Shown in pieces: positions 13,949-21,016 of a stretch of 23,789 nucleotides of DNA. The translations under genes and the position numbers were made by a program. The stretch is taken from assembly GCA_040510575.1 (NCBI GenBank), contig JBEVIU010000087.1:1-23789 (forward strand), written 5' to 3'. Source of the DNA: DASUMF01 sp040510575. Its GTDB lineage: Bacteria; Actinomycetota; Acidimicrobiia; IMCC26256; DASPTH01. The notes below the pieces were generated by a model. It searched no databases. It was given only the letters and a program-made list of their open reading frames with translations, and was not told the DNA's origin. Positions within the stretch are counted from its first letter, which is position 1. The number at the start of each line of letters is the position of its first letter.

Positions 13949-14242
13949 TCAGACTGCGTAGGTCCGCTGGTCGGAGAGCCAGGCCTTGCGGAGCTTGCGG
14001 CGGTCTTCTTCGGTGATACCGCCCCAGATGCCCGCTTCCTGGTTCGTGGCGAGGGCGAACTCCAGGCACTCGTCGCGCACGGTGCAGGCAGTGCAGATGC
14101 GTCGTGCGGTCTCGATCTGCTCCAGCGCGGGGCCGGTGCTCCCGATGGGGAAGAACACGTCGGGATCGCTGTCGCGGCACGCAGAACGTGTACGCCACGC
14201 CAAGTTGTCCCAGTCGTGGGTACGGACCCAAGTCAGTGCCAC
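13949..14242 (-). CDS. whiB1: WhiB-family Fe-S regulator, WhiB1-like
   Basis: A 97-residue protein with the four [4Fe-4S] ligands C22, C50, C53 and C59 (C, CxxC, C pattern). It has the turn motif GIWGG (71-75) and a basic C-terminal tail RRKLRKAW that binds DNA in this family. The block FFPIGSTGPAL closely resembles WhiB1. WhiB proteins bind region 4 of the main sigma factor and respond to nitric oxide or oxygen through the cluster. The GTG at 14242 is chosen because GGAGGA lies 3-4 bases upstream. A leader of about 70 bases comes from a promoter with clear -35 and -10 boxes. The gene converges with the PdtaS-like kinase and is divergent from a phosphodiesterase gene. Confidence 0.93.
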   Translation of the reverse strand: MALTWVRTHDWDNLAWRTRSACRDSDPDVFFPIGSTGPALEQIETARRICTACTVRDECLEFALATNQEAGIWGGITEEDRRKLRKAWLSDQRTYAV

Positions 14243-14317
14243 CGTTCCTCCGGTCCTCTCAGGACGTCCCCCCAGGACGGTCCCGCTCGACAGACGCGCT
14301 CGGGTGTTGCGACTTCG

Positions 14318-14347
14318 ACACTATTAACCCCCTGGTGACCTGTGCAA
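14318..14347 (-). promoter_or_regulatory. Promoter of whiB (-35 TTGCAC, 18-base spacer, -10 TAGTGT)
   Basis: On the minus strand TTGCAC (14342-14347) and TAGTGT (14318-14323) are separated by 18 bases in an A/T-rich patch that stands out from the surroundings. Transcription would start near 14311, giving a leader of about 70 bases before the GTG. Confidence 0.55.
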
Positions 14348-14365
14348 GGGCCTGACCAGGATTTT

Positions 14366-14394
14366 CTCGCGTGATTTCGCGAGCGGGTGCTCGC
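14366..14394. repeat. Three alternating half-sites forming two exclusive inverted repeats
   Basis: CTCGCG-N6-CGCGAG (14366-14383) overlaps GCGAGC-GGGT-GCTCGC (14379-14394), and the shared middle arm can pair with either side. The array lies between the divergent whiB and phosphodiesterase promoters, next to where a -35 box for the latter would be. Confidence 0.5.
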
Positions 14395-14417
14395 TCAGGC
14401 GCACGATGACGTGCCCG

Positions 14418-14423
14418 TAGGCT
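14418..14423 (+). promoter_or_regulatory. Leaderless -10 element of the glycerophosphodiesterase gene
   Basis: TAGGCT is followed by 8 bases and the ATG at 14432. This element, not the in-frame ATG at 14387, decides the start. Confidence 0.5.
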
Positions 14424-14431
14424 CCGCGGCG

Positions 14432-15139
14432 ATGACCTTGGTCCTGGCCCACCGGGGCGCCAACCGGGAGGCCCCGGAGAACACGCTGGCGGCGTTCGCC
14501 CGGGCGGTCGAACTGGGTGCCGATGGAGTGGAGCTCGACGTGCACCGCACGGTCGACGACGAGCTCGTCGTCGTCCACGACGCTGTCGGACCGTGGGGAC
14601 TCGTCGCGATGCGGACCGCCGCGCAGGTGCGCGAGGAGACGCCTGCCGTGCCGACGCTCGCGGATGCGCTCGACGCGTGCGCCGGCCGTCTCGTGAACAT
14701 CGAGATCAAGAACCTCCCCGACCGTCCGGGTTTCGACCCGACCGACCGGGTGAGTGATCTGGTGGTCGCGCTGCTCGTCGCGCGCGAGTGGACGGACCGC
14801 GTGCTGGTGTCATCCTTCTGGCTCGACTCGATCGACCACGTGCACCGTCTCGCGCCGAGTGTTCCGACCGGGCTCCTCGAGTTCGGCGGCGACCCGCAGG
14901 TCATGATCCGCCTCGCGTCCGAACGCGGCCACGCCGCGATCCACCCCGAGGTCCATGCGATGGCCGGAGACCGGGCATTGGATGTCGTCGAGAGCGCACA
15001 TCGTGCCGCGCTGCAGGTGAACGTGTGGACAGTGAACGAGCCGACGGAGATCGCGCGTCTGGTCGACGCAGGCGTCGACGCGCTGATCAGCGACGTGCCT
15101 GATGTCGCCCTCGCGGTTCGCGGGGAACGACAAGGCTGA
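14432..15139 (+). CDS. Glycerophosphodiester phosphodiesterase family protein
   Basis: A 235-residue TIM-barrel enzyme of the GDPD (UgpQ-like) family. The catalytic and metal-binding residues are in order: AHRG (6-9), PENT, GVELDVH (E35, D37) and VVVHD (H49, D50). NIEIKN follows in the middle, and QVNVWTVNEP near the end. The enzyme hydrolyses deacylated glycerophospholipids to glycerol 3-phosphate and an alcohol. No signal peptide is seen, so it should act in the cytoplasm on recycled lipid head groups. Its 3' end overlaps the convergent lipid kinase gene by 53 bases, so the two transcripts are complementary there. Both genes handle phospholipid material, which makes the link suggestive. Confidence 0.9.
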   Translation: MTLVLAHRGANREAPENTLAAFARAVELGADGVELDVHRTVDDELVVVHDAVGPWGLVAMRTAAQVREETPAVPTLADALDACAGRLVNIEIKNLPDRPGFDPTDRVSDLVVALLVAREWTDRVLVSSFWLDSIDHVHRLAPSVPTGLLEFGGDPQVMIRLASERGHAAIHPEVHAMAGDRALDVVESAHRAALQVNVWTVNEPTEIARLVDAGVDALISDVPDVALAVRGERQG

Positions 15140-16058
15140 GGCAGTCGGCTTCGTAGCCGACATCGAGCCGCGTGGTGCTTCCGAGGTGGTCACCGTCGAC
15201 CTGCCACGGGAAGGGACGCTCGGAGGCCAGGGTGACCTGCCACACGTCGGCGACCTGGGTGATGGCGGGCGAGTGCCCGACGAAGCGAGCTCGAGCAGCC
15301 CCCGAGAGTGCGGCGCGCACGAGAAGGCTCACCCGCAAGCTGTCGAACACGGTGACCGCGAGTGGACCGTCGAGCGCGGCGTCGGGCGCGAGCGTGACCG
15401 CGCGACGGCCGACATAGGTGTACGGGTCGGAGTTCGACACCACCGCGTACGGCCCCTGGATCGTCATGGGTCGATCGCCGTCGCGGCCGGTGGTGGTCAC
15501 GGCGATCGCGGTCGTGCGGTCATAACCCCGCAGCCAGGTCTCGACCGTCGCGAGCGCGAATGCCGGGTGCGCGAGGTGGCGCTTGAGGTGCGTGTGCCGC
15601 TCTTCCATCTCGCGCACCGCAGCCGCATCGAAGCCCACACCGAGGTGGAACAGGAAGAGGCGTGCGGTCTCGTCGGTGCGGGCGACGCCGACGCCGACTC
15701 GCTGCGGCGTGGCCGCTTCGAGCGTGCGGAGCAATTGCGCACAGGCGCTGAGCGGGTCGTACGCGACTCCCAACGTCCGGGCGAACACGTTCGTCGAACC
15801 GCCGGGCAGCGGCGCGAGCGCAGTGTCGGTGCCGACAAGGCCTTGGGCGGCCTCGTTGAGCGTGCCGTCGCCCGCGAGCACCACCACGACGTCGACGTGT
15901 GCCGCCGCGGCGTCACGCGCCAGTTGCGACGCGTGGTTGCGCGAGGACGTGAGCGCGACCTCGAGATCGTGGTCGACACCAAGCGCGTCGGTGATGGCCG
16001 CCTGCGCTCGCGGCGTGACCGACGACGCGGTCGGGTTCACGATGAGGAGCACGCGCAC
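15087..16058 (-). CDS. Diacylglycerol kinase-family lipid kinase (DAGK_cat/YegS-like)
   Basis: A 323-residue kinase of the diacylglycerol/sphingosine/YegS family. The N-terminal strand RVLLIVNPTAS is followed by the nucleotide motif AGDGTLNEA (62-70; the family standard is GGDGTxNE), then PLPGGSTNVFAR. The C-terminal beta-sandwich domain includes FHLGVGFDAA and a late VDGDHLG. The family transfers phosphate from ATP to lipid hydroxyl groups at the membrane surface. The specific lipid (diacylglycerol, phosphatidylinositol precursors or another) cannot be told. The start is the GTG at 16058, opposite to the divergent uracil-DNA glycosylase start 63 bases away. As I recall, a DAGK-like protein also lies beside whiB1 in mycobacteria, which would fit a conserved neighbourhood, though I am not certain of that. 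Confidence 0.88.
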   Translation of the reverse strand: MRVLLIVNPTASSVTPRAQAAITDALGVDHDLEVALTSSRNHASQLARDAAAAHVDVVVVLAGDGTLNEAAQGLVGTDTALAPLPGGSTNVFARTLGVAYDPLSACAQLLRTLEAATPQRVGVGVARTDETARLFLFHLGVGFDAAAVREMEERHTHLKRHLAHPAFALATVETWLRGYDRTTAIAVTTTGRDGDRPMTIQGPYAVVSNSDPYTYVGRRAVTLAPDAALDGPLAVTVFDSLRVSLLVRAALSGAARARFVGHSPAITQVADVWQVTLASERPFPWQVDGDHLGSTTRLDVGYEADCLSLVVPREPRGRHQARR

Positions 16059-16064
16059 GGCGGG

Positions 16065-16070
16065 ACCCTA
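16065..16070 (-). promoter_or_regulatory. Leaderless -10 element of the lipid kinase gene
   Basis: TAGGGT on the minus strand is followed by CCCGCC and the GTG at 16058. Confidence 0.5.
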
Positions 16071-16109
16071 CCCGTGACGGTTCGACTCGATCCGGCCGGG
16101 TCACGCTCG

Positions 16110-16115
16110 TACGAT
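16110..16115 (+). promoter_or_regulatory. Leaderless -10 element of the uracil-DNA glycosylase gene
   Basis: TACGAT is followed by CCGGTC and the ATG at 16122, and it settles that start over longer frames that enter the divergent kinase gene. Confidence 0.55.
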
Positions 16116-16121
16116 CCGGTC

Positions 16122-16814
16122 ATGGTGCCGACGGATCCCGCACTGGTCGCGTTGGCCGACGAGATCGTGAGCTGCCGCGCGTGTCCTCGCCTCGTCACGT
16201 GGCGCGAATCGGTCGCGGTCGAGAAGCGCGCCGCGTTCCGGGACGAGCAGTACTGGGGCAAGCCCGTGCCGGGCTTCGGCGACCCTGACGCCCGCCTGCT
16301 CGTGGTCGGGCTCGCGCCCGCGGCGCACGGCGCGAATCGCACGGGACGAGTCTTCACCGGCGACCGATCGGGCGACTGGCTGTTCGCGTCGTTGCACCGC
16401 ATCGGTTTCGCCAGCCAACCCACGTCGACGGCAGCCGACGACGGGCTCACCCTCCGACGCGCGTACGTGACCGCGGCGGTTCGCTGCGCGCCACCCGACA
16501 ACAAGCCGACCACCGAGGAGCGGAACCGGTGCATGCCATACCTCCAGCGCGAGCTCGCGGCGCTGCCCGGGGTGCAAGTCGTGGTCGCGCTGGGTGGGTT
16601 CGCCTACGACGTGGTCGCGCGTCTGGTCGCCGGTGCAGGCGGGTCGCTCCCCGTGCCCCGACCGAAGTTCGGCCATGGGGTCGAGGTCAGCGCGGGTGCG
16701 GTGACGATCGTCGGCTGCTACCACCCGAGCCAGCAGAACACGTTCACCCGCCGGCTCACCGAGCCCATGCTCGACGCCGTCTTTCTGCGGGCGCGGGCTC
16801 TCATCGACGGGTAG
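16122..16814 (+). CDS. udgB: Uracil-DNA glycosylase, family 5 (UdgB-like), Fe-S
   Basis: A 230-residue protein with the family-5 layout. Cysteines C18 and C21 (SCRACPRL) pair with C122 and C137 to hold a [4Fe-4S] cluster. Motif 1 is GLAPAAHGANRTGRVFTGD (63-81). The second motif is YHPSQQNTFTRRL (200-212), in which family 4 enzymes would instead show a shorter HPS block. UdgB removes uracil, hypoxanthine and other damaged bases from DNA and lacks the strongly acidic catalytic residue of family 1. It contains an Fe-S cluster, so it depends on the type of assembly genes seen at 2.8-7.8 kb. The stop TAG at 16812-16814 also starts the -10 element of the next gene. Confidence 0.92.
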   Translation: MVPTDPALVALADEIVSCRACPRLVTWRESVAVEKRAAFRDEQYWGKPVPGFGDPDARLLVVGLAPAAHGANRTGRVFTGDRSGDWLFASLHRIGFASQPTSTAADDGLTLRRAYVTAAVRCAPPDNKPTTEERNRCMPYLQRELAALPGVQVVVALGGFAYDVVARLVAGAGGSLPVPRPKFGHGVEVSAGAVTIVGCYHPSQQNTFTRRLTEPMLDAVFLRARALIDG

Positions 16815-16817
16815 CCT
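16812..16817 (+). promoter_or_regulatory. Leaderless -10 element of the DapA-family gene, overlapping the udgB stop
   Basis: TAGCCT is followed by 7 bases and the ATG at 16825. Its first three bases are the stop codon of udgB. Confidence 0.5.
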
Positions 16818-16824
16818 CGACGCG

Positions 16825-17724
16825 ATGCAGGGACGGCTGCTCCAAGGCGTGTACGTACCGCTGATCACGCCGTTCGCCGCCGACGGCTCGGTTGCACGAG
16901 ACGCGCTCGAACGACTCGCGCACGAGTTGCTCGACGCCGGCTGCGCGGGAATCGTCGCGCTGGGAACCACCGGCGAGGCGGCGATGCTCGACGCCGACGA
17001 GCAGGCCCTCGTCATCGACGCGTGTGCTCGGGTCTGCGCCGAGCGTGACGCGCAGTTCATCGTCGGCGCAGGGGGCAACAGCACGGCGAAGTCGGTCGCG
17101 GCCGTGGAAGCGCTGCGCGACACGCCGGCACTGGTTGCGGCGCTGGTCGTCGTGCCGTATTACGTCCGTCCGTCGGAAGCGGGCATCGTGGAGCACTACC
17201 GAGCCGTCGCCGCGGCGAGCCCTGTGCCGATCGTGATCTACAACGTCCCGTCGCGCACCGGACGCGATCTCCAGCCCGCAGGCATGCTCGAGCTGGCCCG
17301 CACCCCGAACGTCGCCGGCGTGAAGCAGGCGCACGATGCGCTCGATCCCGCCACGCTCCAGATCCTCGCCGAGGCCCCCCGCACGTTCTCGGTGCTCGGC
17401 GGCGAGGACACCATCCTCTTCCCGCTCACCCTCATGGGAGGCGCCGGCACGATCAGCGCGTCGGCGCACCTGTGCACCGAGCGCTTCGTGGCGATGATCG
17501 AGTGCGGGTTGGCGGGCAAGGTCGACGACGGCCGGGTGCACGCCGAGGCCCTGCTTCCCGTTGCGCAGACCGCGTTCGCCGAGCCCAACCCCACGGTGTT
17601 CAAGGGCGTGCTCCACGCGCAGGGACGGATTCCCACCCCCGACGTGCGGCTCCCGCTCGTCAACGCATCGCCCGGCGCGGTCGAGCGCGCACTCGGCGCG
17701 GTCGACGCCGCCAGCGCTCGCTGA
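16825..17724 (+). CDS. dapA: DapA-family aldolase, probable 4-hydroxy-tetrahydrodipicolinate synthase
   Basis: A 299-residue TIM-barrel Schiff-base aldolase. The pyruvate-carboxylate motif is GTTGE (47-51), the catalytic tyrosine is Y139 in VIYNVPSRTG, and the Schiff-base lysine is K167 in VAGVKQA. R144 in PSRTG matches the arginine that binds the aspartate semialdehyde carboxylate in DapA, which favours DapA over N-acetylneuraminate lyase or KDG aldolase. DapA condenses pyruvate with aspartate semialdehyde in lysine and diaminopimelate synthesis. No other dap gene lies in the window, so a second paralogue with another substrate cannot be excluded. The gap after its stop (17725-17860) holds the efflux promoter and operator and otherwise nothing I can name. 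Confidence 0.87.
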   Translation: MQGRLLQGVYVPLITPFAADGSVARDALERLAHELLDAGCAGIVALGTTGEAAMLDADEQALVIDACARVCAERDAQFIVGAGGNSTAKSVAAVEALRDTPALVAALVVVPYYVRPSEAGIVEHYRAVAAASPVPIVIYNVPSRTGRDLQPAGMLELARTPNVAGVKQAHDALDPATLQILAEAPRTFSVLGGEDTILFPLTLMGGAGTISASAHLCTERFVAMIECGLAGKVDDGRVHAEALLPVAQTAFAEPNPTVFKGVLHAQGRIPTPDVRLPLVNASPGAVERALGAVDAASAR

Positions 17725-17772
17725 CGCACCGCTCGCAACCTCGGCGCTCCAGCCCGGCGGAGCATTCGGGGG

Positions 17773-17800
17773 TTGCAGGATCGCCTCGGCTCGGTAGGAT
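17773..17800 (+). promoter_or_regulatory. Promoter of the DHA2 efflux operon (TTGCAG, 16-base spacer, TAGGAT)
   Basis: The -35 box TTGCAG (17773-17778) and -10 box TAGGAT (17795-17800) fit a housekeeping sigma factor. A leader of about 55 bases follows, with a ribosome-binding site at its end. The operator-like palindrome begins inside the -10 box. Confidence 0.6.
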
Positions 17801-17818
17801 ACGAAACGACGTCGTATC
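17798..17818. promoter_or_regulatory. Probable TetR operator: GATACGA-N7-TCGTATC
   Basis: A perfect 7-bp inverted repeat overlaps the -10 box of the efflux promoter. Nested in it is the 10-base palindrome ACGACGTCGT (17806-17815). The size and position are as expected for a dimer of the TetR protein encoded downstream. Confidence 0.65.
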
Positions 17819-17849
17819 GTTACTCTGCCAAGTCGCCTGCTCACCCCCC

Positions 17850-17855
17850 GGAAGG
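17850..17855 (+). promoter_or_regulatory. Shine-Dalgarno sequence of the DHA2 transporter
   Basis: GGAAGG followed by five bases and the ATG at 17861 fixes that start. Confidence 0.6.
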
Positions 17856-17860
17856 CTCCC

Positions 17861-19531
17861 ATGACGAGCGCACTCACCACGCGAGTGAACGCGCGAGCGT
17901 ACGAACGCCGCTGGCTCATCCTCGCCGTGTTGTGCTTCAGCCTGCTCGTGATCGTGCTCGACAACACGATCCTCAACGTCGCGATCCCCACGATCGTGCG
18001 CGACCTCGACGCCACCAACAGCCAGCTGCAGTGGATGGTCGACTCGTACACGCTCGTGTTCGCCGGCCTGCTCCTCACCGCCGGTGCCCTCGGTGATCGT
18101 TTCGGGCGGCGTGGCGCGCTGCAGTTCGGCCTGGTCGTCTTCGGGATCGGCTCGCTCGCGTCCGCATTCGCGCAGAGCGCCGATCAGCTCATCGCCACGC
18201 GCGCGTTCATGGGCATCGGTGGCGCGTTCATCATGCCGGCGACGCTGTCGATCATCACGAACGTGTTCCCGCCGGGAGAGCGCGGCAAGGCCATCGGCGT
18301 GTGGGCCGGGACCGCAGGGCTCGCCGGCGTGCTCGGGCCGACCATCGGCGGCTTCCTGCTCGAGCACTTCTACTGGGGTTCGGTGTTCCTCGTGAACATC
18401 CCGATCGTGGTCGTCGGGATCCTCGCGGGCGTGTTCCTCATCCCGACGTCCAGGGATCCCGAGGCGCGCCCGCTCGACCCGATCGGTGCGGTGCTCTCGA
18501 TCGTCGGACTGGTGGCGCTGCTGTACGGCATCATCGAAGCGCCACAGAACGGCTGGACCGATCCCACCATCTTGGCGGCGTTCGCCGTCGGCATCGTGCT
18601 GCTCCTCGCGTTCATCGCATGGGAGGCGCACACCGAGTACCCGATGCTCGACGTGAACTTCTTCAAGAACCCGCGCTTCAGTGCGGCGAGCCTCTCGATC
18701 ATGTTCGTCTTCTTCTCCATGTTCGGCACCCTGTTCCTCCTGACGCAGTACCTCCAGTTCGTGCTCGGCTACTCGCCGTTCGAGACGGGCATTCGTTTCC
18801 TGCCGTTGGCGCTGGTCATGCTGATCGGGGCGCCACTGAGCGCACCGCTGGCGAATCGGTTCGGTACCAAGATCATCGTGACGATCGGCATGACTGCTGC
18901 GGGCGCGTCGCTGCTGTCGTTCGCGACGTTGACGGCCGACAGCAGCTACTGGCCCGACGTGGTGTGGCGCCTCATGCTGATGGCCACAGGGATGTCGCTC
19001 GTGATGGCGCCGGCCACGGAGTCGATCATGGGCTCCCTGCCGCTCGCGAAGGCGGGCGTCGGCTCGGCCGTGAACGACACCACGCGGCAGGTCGGCGGTG
19101 CGCTGGGCGTCGCGATCATCGGCAGTGTGCTGTCGTCGACCTACGGGTCGCAGATGACCGACTTCCTCGCCGGCAAGCCGGTCAGCTCGGGCACGTCGAG
19201 CGCGATCCAGGAGTCGCTCGGTGCCGCGCTCGGCTATGCGAACCAGATCGCCAGTCAGGCACCCGCGTTGGCGCAGTCGCTCGCGGTCACCGCGCAGGAG
19301 TCGTACGTCGACGGCATGCACGCGGGTGTGCTCGTCGGCGCGGGGGTCACGCTCGTCGGCGCCGTCATCGCCGCGATCTTTCTCCCGGCCCGGGCGCGGC
19401 AGTCCGACATCGAAGCGCAGCAGGTCGCGCACGACCAGGGTCAGGACGCGTACGGCGTCGTGCGAACCGACACGGCGGAGGCGGAGGCCGAGGCGGAGGT
19501 CGCGACCTCGGAGCGCGCGGAGCTCTCGTGA
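17861..19531 (+). CDS. DHA2-family MFS multidrug efflux transporter (EmrB/QacA-like)
   Basis: A 556-residue, 14-helix transporter. It has motif D1 LDNTILNVAIPTI in helix 1, motif A GALGDRFGRRGALQ after helix 2, and motif C-like AGVLGPTIGGFLLE in helix 5. A long charged C-terminal tail rich in EAEAE repeats follows. These are marks of the proton-drug antiporter 2 group, which exports cationic or amphipathic toxic compounds. The start follows a Shine-Dalgarno, about 60 bases after a promoter that is overlaid by an operator-like palindrome. The TetR gene overlaps its stop by a GTGA, so the regulator is translated from the same message and can repress it. The drug substrate is unknown. Confidence 0.9.
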   Translation: MTSALTTRVNARAYERRWLILAVLCFSLLVIVLDNTILNVAIPTIVRDLDATNSQLQWMVDSYTLVFAGLLLTAGALGDRFGRRGALQFGLVVFGIGSLASAFAQSADQLIATRAFMGIGGAFIMPATLSIITNVFPPGERGKAIGVWAGTAGLAGVLGPTIGGFLLEHFYWGSVFLVNIPIVVVGILAGVFLIPTSRDPEARPLDPIGAVLSIVGLVALLYGIIEAPQNGWTDPTILAAFAVGIVLLLAFIAWEAHTEYPMLDVNFFKNPRFSAASLSIMFVFFSMFGTLFLLTQYLQFVLGYSPFETGIRFLPLALVMLIGAPLSAPLANRFGTKIIVTIGMTAAGASLLSFATLTADSSYWPDVVWRLMLMATGMSLVMAPATESIMGSLPLAKAGVGSAVNDTTRQVGGALGVAIIGSVLSSTYGSQMTDFLAGKPVSSGTSSAIQESLGAALGYANQIASQAPALAQSLAVTAQESYVDGMHAGVLVGAGVTLVGAVIAAIFLPARARQSDIEAQQVAHDQGQDAYGVVRTDTAEAEAEAEVATSERAELS

Positions 19532-20124
19532 CGAACGTCGATGCCGATCTCCGGCGGATGCCGGGACGGCCGCGCAGCATCGAAGCCGATGCGGCCATCC
19601 TCCAAGCAACGATCGAGCTCTTCGCCGACTCCGGCTATGAAGGTCTCACGGTCGAGGGCGTTGCGGCCCGGGCCGGTGTGAGCAAGGCCACGGTGTACCG
19701 CCGATACCCCGGCAAGGTCGAGTTGGTCGTCGCCGCGTGCCGGGCGTACGCCGACGTCACCCGCGCCGCTCCTGATTCGGGCAGCCTGCGCGGCGACGTG
19801 CGTGCGCTCGTCGAGAACCTCGTGGCGATGCTCACCACCACGCCGGTCGGGCGCGTGATGCCGATGCTCGTGGCCGATCGGGCGCGGGTACCCGAGCTCG
19901 ACGCCGAGCAGCGCGCGGTCGTGCGCGAGAAGCGCGACCGCTACTTGGCGGTCGTCGAGCACGCGGCGACGCGCGACGAGCTCCGTCCGGGTGTCGATCC
20001 CGAGCTGGTCGTCGACGCGTGCGTCGGGCCCGTGTTCTACCGGTTCCTCGTGTCTCGCGCGCCGCTCGACGGCGCGTTCGTCGACGGCCTCGTCGACGCG
20101 GTGGTCCACGCCTTCGAACGCTGA
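19528..20124 (+). CDS. TetR-family repressor of the DHA2 efflux operon
   Basis: A 198-residue regulator with an N-terminal TetR DNA-binding domain (about 18-65): ADAAILQATIELFADSGY, then LTVEGVAARAGVSKATVYRRY. The rest is a helical ligand-binding and dimerisation domain resembling TetR_C_16 or AcrR types. The GTG at 19528 overlaps the transporter's TGA as GTGA and is the only plausible start near the MTNVDADLRRMPGRPR leader. Coupled translation with the transporter and a palindrome at the operon promoter suggest self-repression relieved by the pump's substrate. Confidence 0.88.
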   Translation: MTNVDADLRRMPGRPRSIEADAAILQATIELFADSGYEGLTVEGVAARAGVSKATVYRRYPGKVELVVAACRAYADVTRAAPDSGSLRGDVRALVENLVAMLTTTPVGRVMPMLVADRARVPELDAEQRAVVREKRDRYLAVVEHAATRDELRPGVDPELVVDACVGPVFYRFLVSRAPLDGAFVDGLVDAVVHAFER

Positions 20125-20127
20125 CCG

Positions 20128-20145
20128 CCGCGCATTCGCGCGCGG
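20128..20145. terminator. Possible hairpin terminator between TetR and DUF3097 genes
   Basis: The 28-base convergent gap holds CCGCGC-N6-GCGCGG, a 6-bp perfect stem with no U-tract. It could end both transcripts, but the alternating GC run makes chance pairing likely. Confidence 0.35.
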
Positions 20146-20152
20146 GTGCGTG

Positions 20153-21010
20153 TCAGGTCGCGGTCACGAAGTCGATCAGCTCTTCGACCGCCCGCACCAG
20201 TGGCTGCTCGAGGTCGGTCCAGGTGGTCACCGACGCGCGGATCCGCCGCCAGGCGTCGCGCGGATCGCCGAGGTCGAGCGCGGCGCACACCCCCGTCTTC
20301 CAGTCGGTGCCCTTGGGGATGGTGGGCCAGGCGTGGATGCCGAGCACCGCGGGGCGCACGGCCTGCCACACGTCGACGTACGGGGTGCCGGTCACGAGCA
20401 CGTGCGGGTCGGCGACCGCGGCGGCGAGGCGAGCTTCCTTGCTGCCGGGCACGAGATGGTCGAGCAAGACACCGACGTGACGATCCGGGCCGGGTCGGAG
20501 CTCCGCCAATGCCTGCTCGAGGTGGTCGGCGCCGTCGAGCCGCTCGACCACGACGCCTTCGACGCGCAGGTCGTCGCCCCAGACCTGCTCCACCAACTCG
20601 GCGTCGTGGATCCCCTCCACGAGGATGCGACCGGCACGGGCGACGCGGGCACGGGCGCCGACCATCGCCCGGCTGCCCGACGCGGTGCGCACCTCACTCG
20701 AGACGCGTGCGTTGGCGAGGTGGGGAGCGAGCGGTTCGCCGACGGTCCGGTCGGGAACGAGGAGCACGGTGGCGCCGTCGACGGCGAACGAGCCGGGGTG
20801 GTTCGGGAATCGGCGTTCGCGTCCGGTCGGGCTCCGGAGCGCGACCTCGTCGCCGTCGAGGGTGACGAGCTGCCCCGCGAACCCTGAGCCGCGGTGCAGC
20901 ACGCGCATGCCCGGGCGGGCCTCCACCGCTGGATACGACGCCGCCACCCGCGCCATGCCCTCGACGGGCCCCGCGAGCACGCCGCCCATCTTCCCGCGCG
21001 CATCGGTCAT
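20153..21010 (-). CDS. DUF3097 family protein with Toprim-like motif
   Basis: A 285-residue protein of the actinobacterial DUF3097 family. Residues 30-95 look like a small beta-barrel (GMRVLHRGSGFAGQLV, then a hydrophobic strand TVLLVP). A central domain has RILVEGIHDAELVE (128-141, E132 and D136) and VGVLLDHLVPGSKE (179-192, D184). The pattern resembles the E and D-x-D blocks of a Toprim fold, but the second aspartate is absent (DHL), so catalytic activity is uncertain. Toprim proteins cut or join DNA or RNA; a nucleic acid role is inference. The ATG at 21010 is preferred because TACCTT ends 6 bases before it. It follows kgd on the same strand with a 43-base gap and its own promoter. Confidence 0.82.
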   Translation of the reverse strand: MTDARGKMGGVLAGPVEGMARVAASYPAVEARPGMRVLHRGSGFAGQLVTLDGDEVALRSPTGRERRFPNHPGSFAVDGATVLLVPDRTVGEPLAPHLANARVSSEVRTASGSRAMVGARARVARAGRILVEGIHDAELVEQVWGDDLRVEGVVVERLDGADHLEQALAELRPGPDRHVGVLLDHLVPGSKEARLAAAVADPHVLVTGTPYVDVWQAVRPAVLGIHAWPTIPKGTDWKTGVCAALDLGDPRDAWRRIRASVTTWTDLEQPLVRAVEELIDFVTAT

Positions 21011-21016
21011 CGGGTG

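Noticed and set aside
14324..14347. A CRP-type site near the whiB promoter, as known for mycobacterial whiB1
   Set aside because: GTGAC and TGTGC are present but do not form the TGTGA-N6-TCACA symmetry.
15102..16121. An extended start for udgB reaching back through the lipid kinase gene
   Set aside because: The kinase on the opposite strand is clear, and a TANNNT element sits 6 bases before the ATG at 16122.
17746..17763. GCTCC-N8-GGAGC as a terminator of dapA
   Set aside because: Only a 5-bp stem with a long loop and no U-tract; such pairings are common at this GC content.
18301..19527. An in-frame upstream extension of the TetR frame through the transporter gene
   Set aside because: The extension is arginine-rich shadow; the TetR domain starts only after the GTG at 19528.
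17660..19609. A 649-residue open frame on the minus strand opposite the DHA2 transporter
   Set aside because: It is rich in Arg, His, Glu and Asp with no motif, as expected for the shadow of a high-GC gene. The opposite strand codes for a well-recognised transporter with a promoter and ribosome-binding site.
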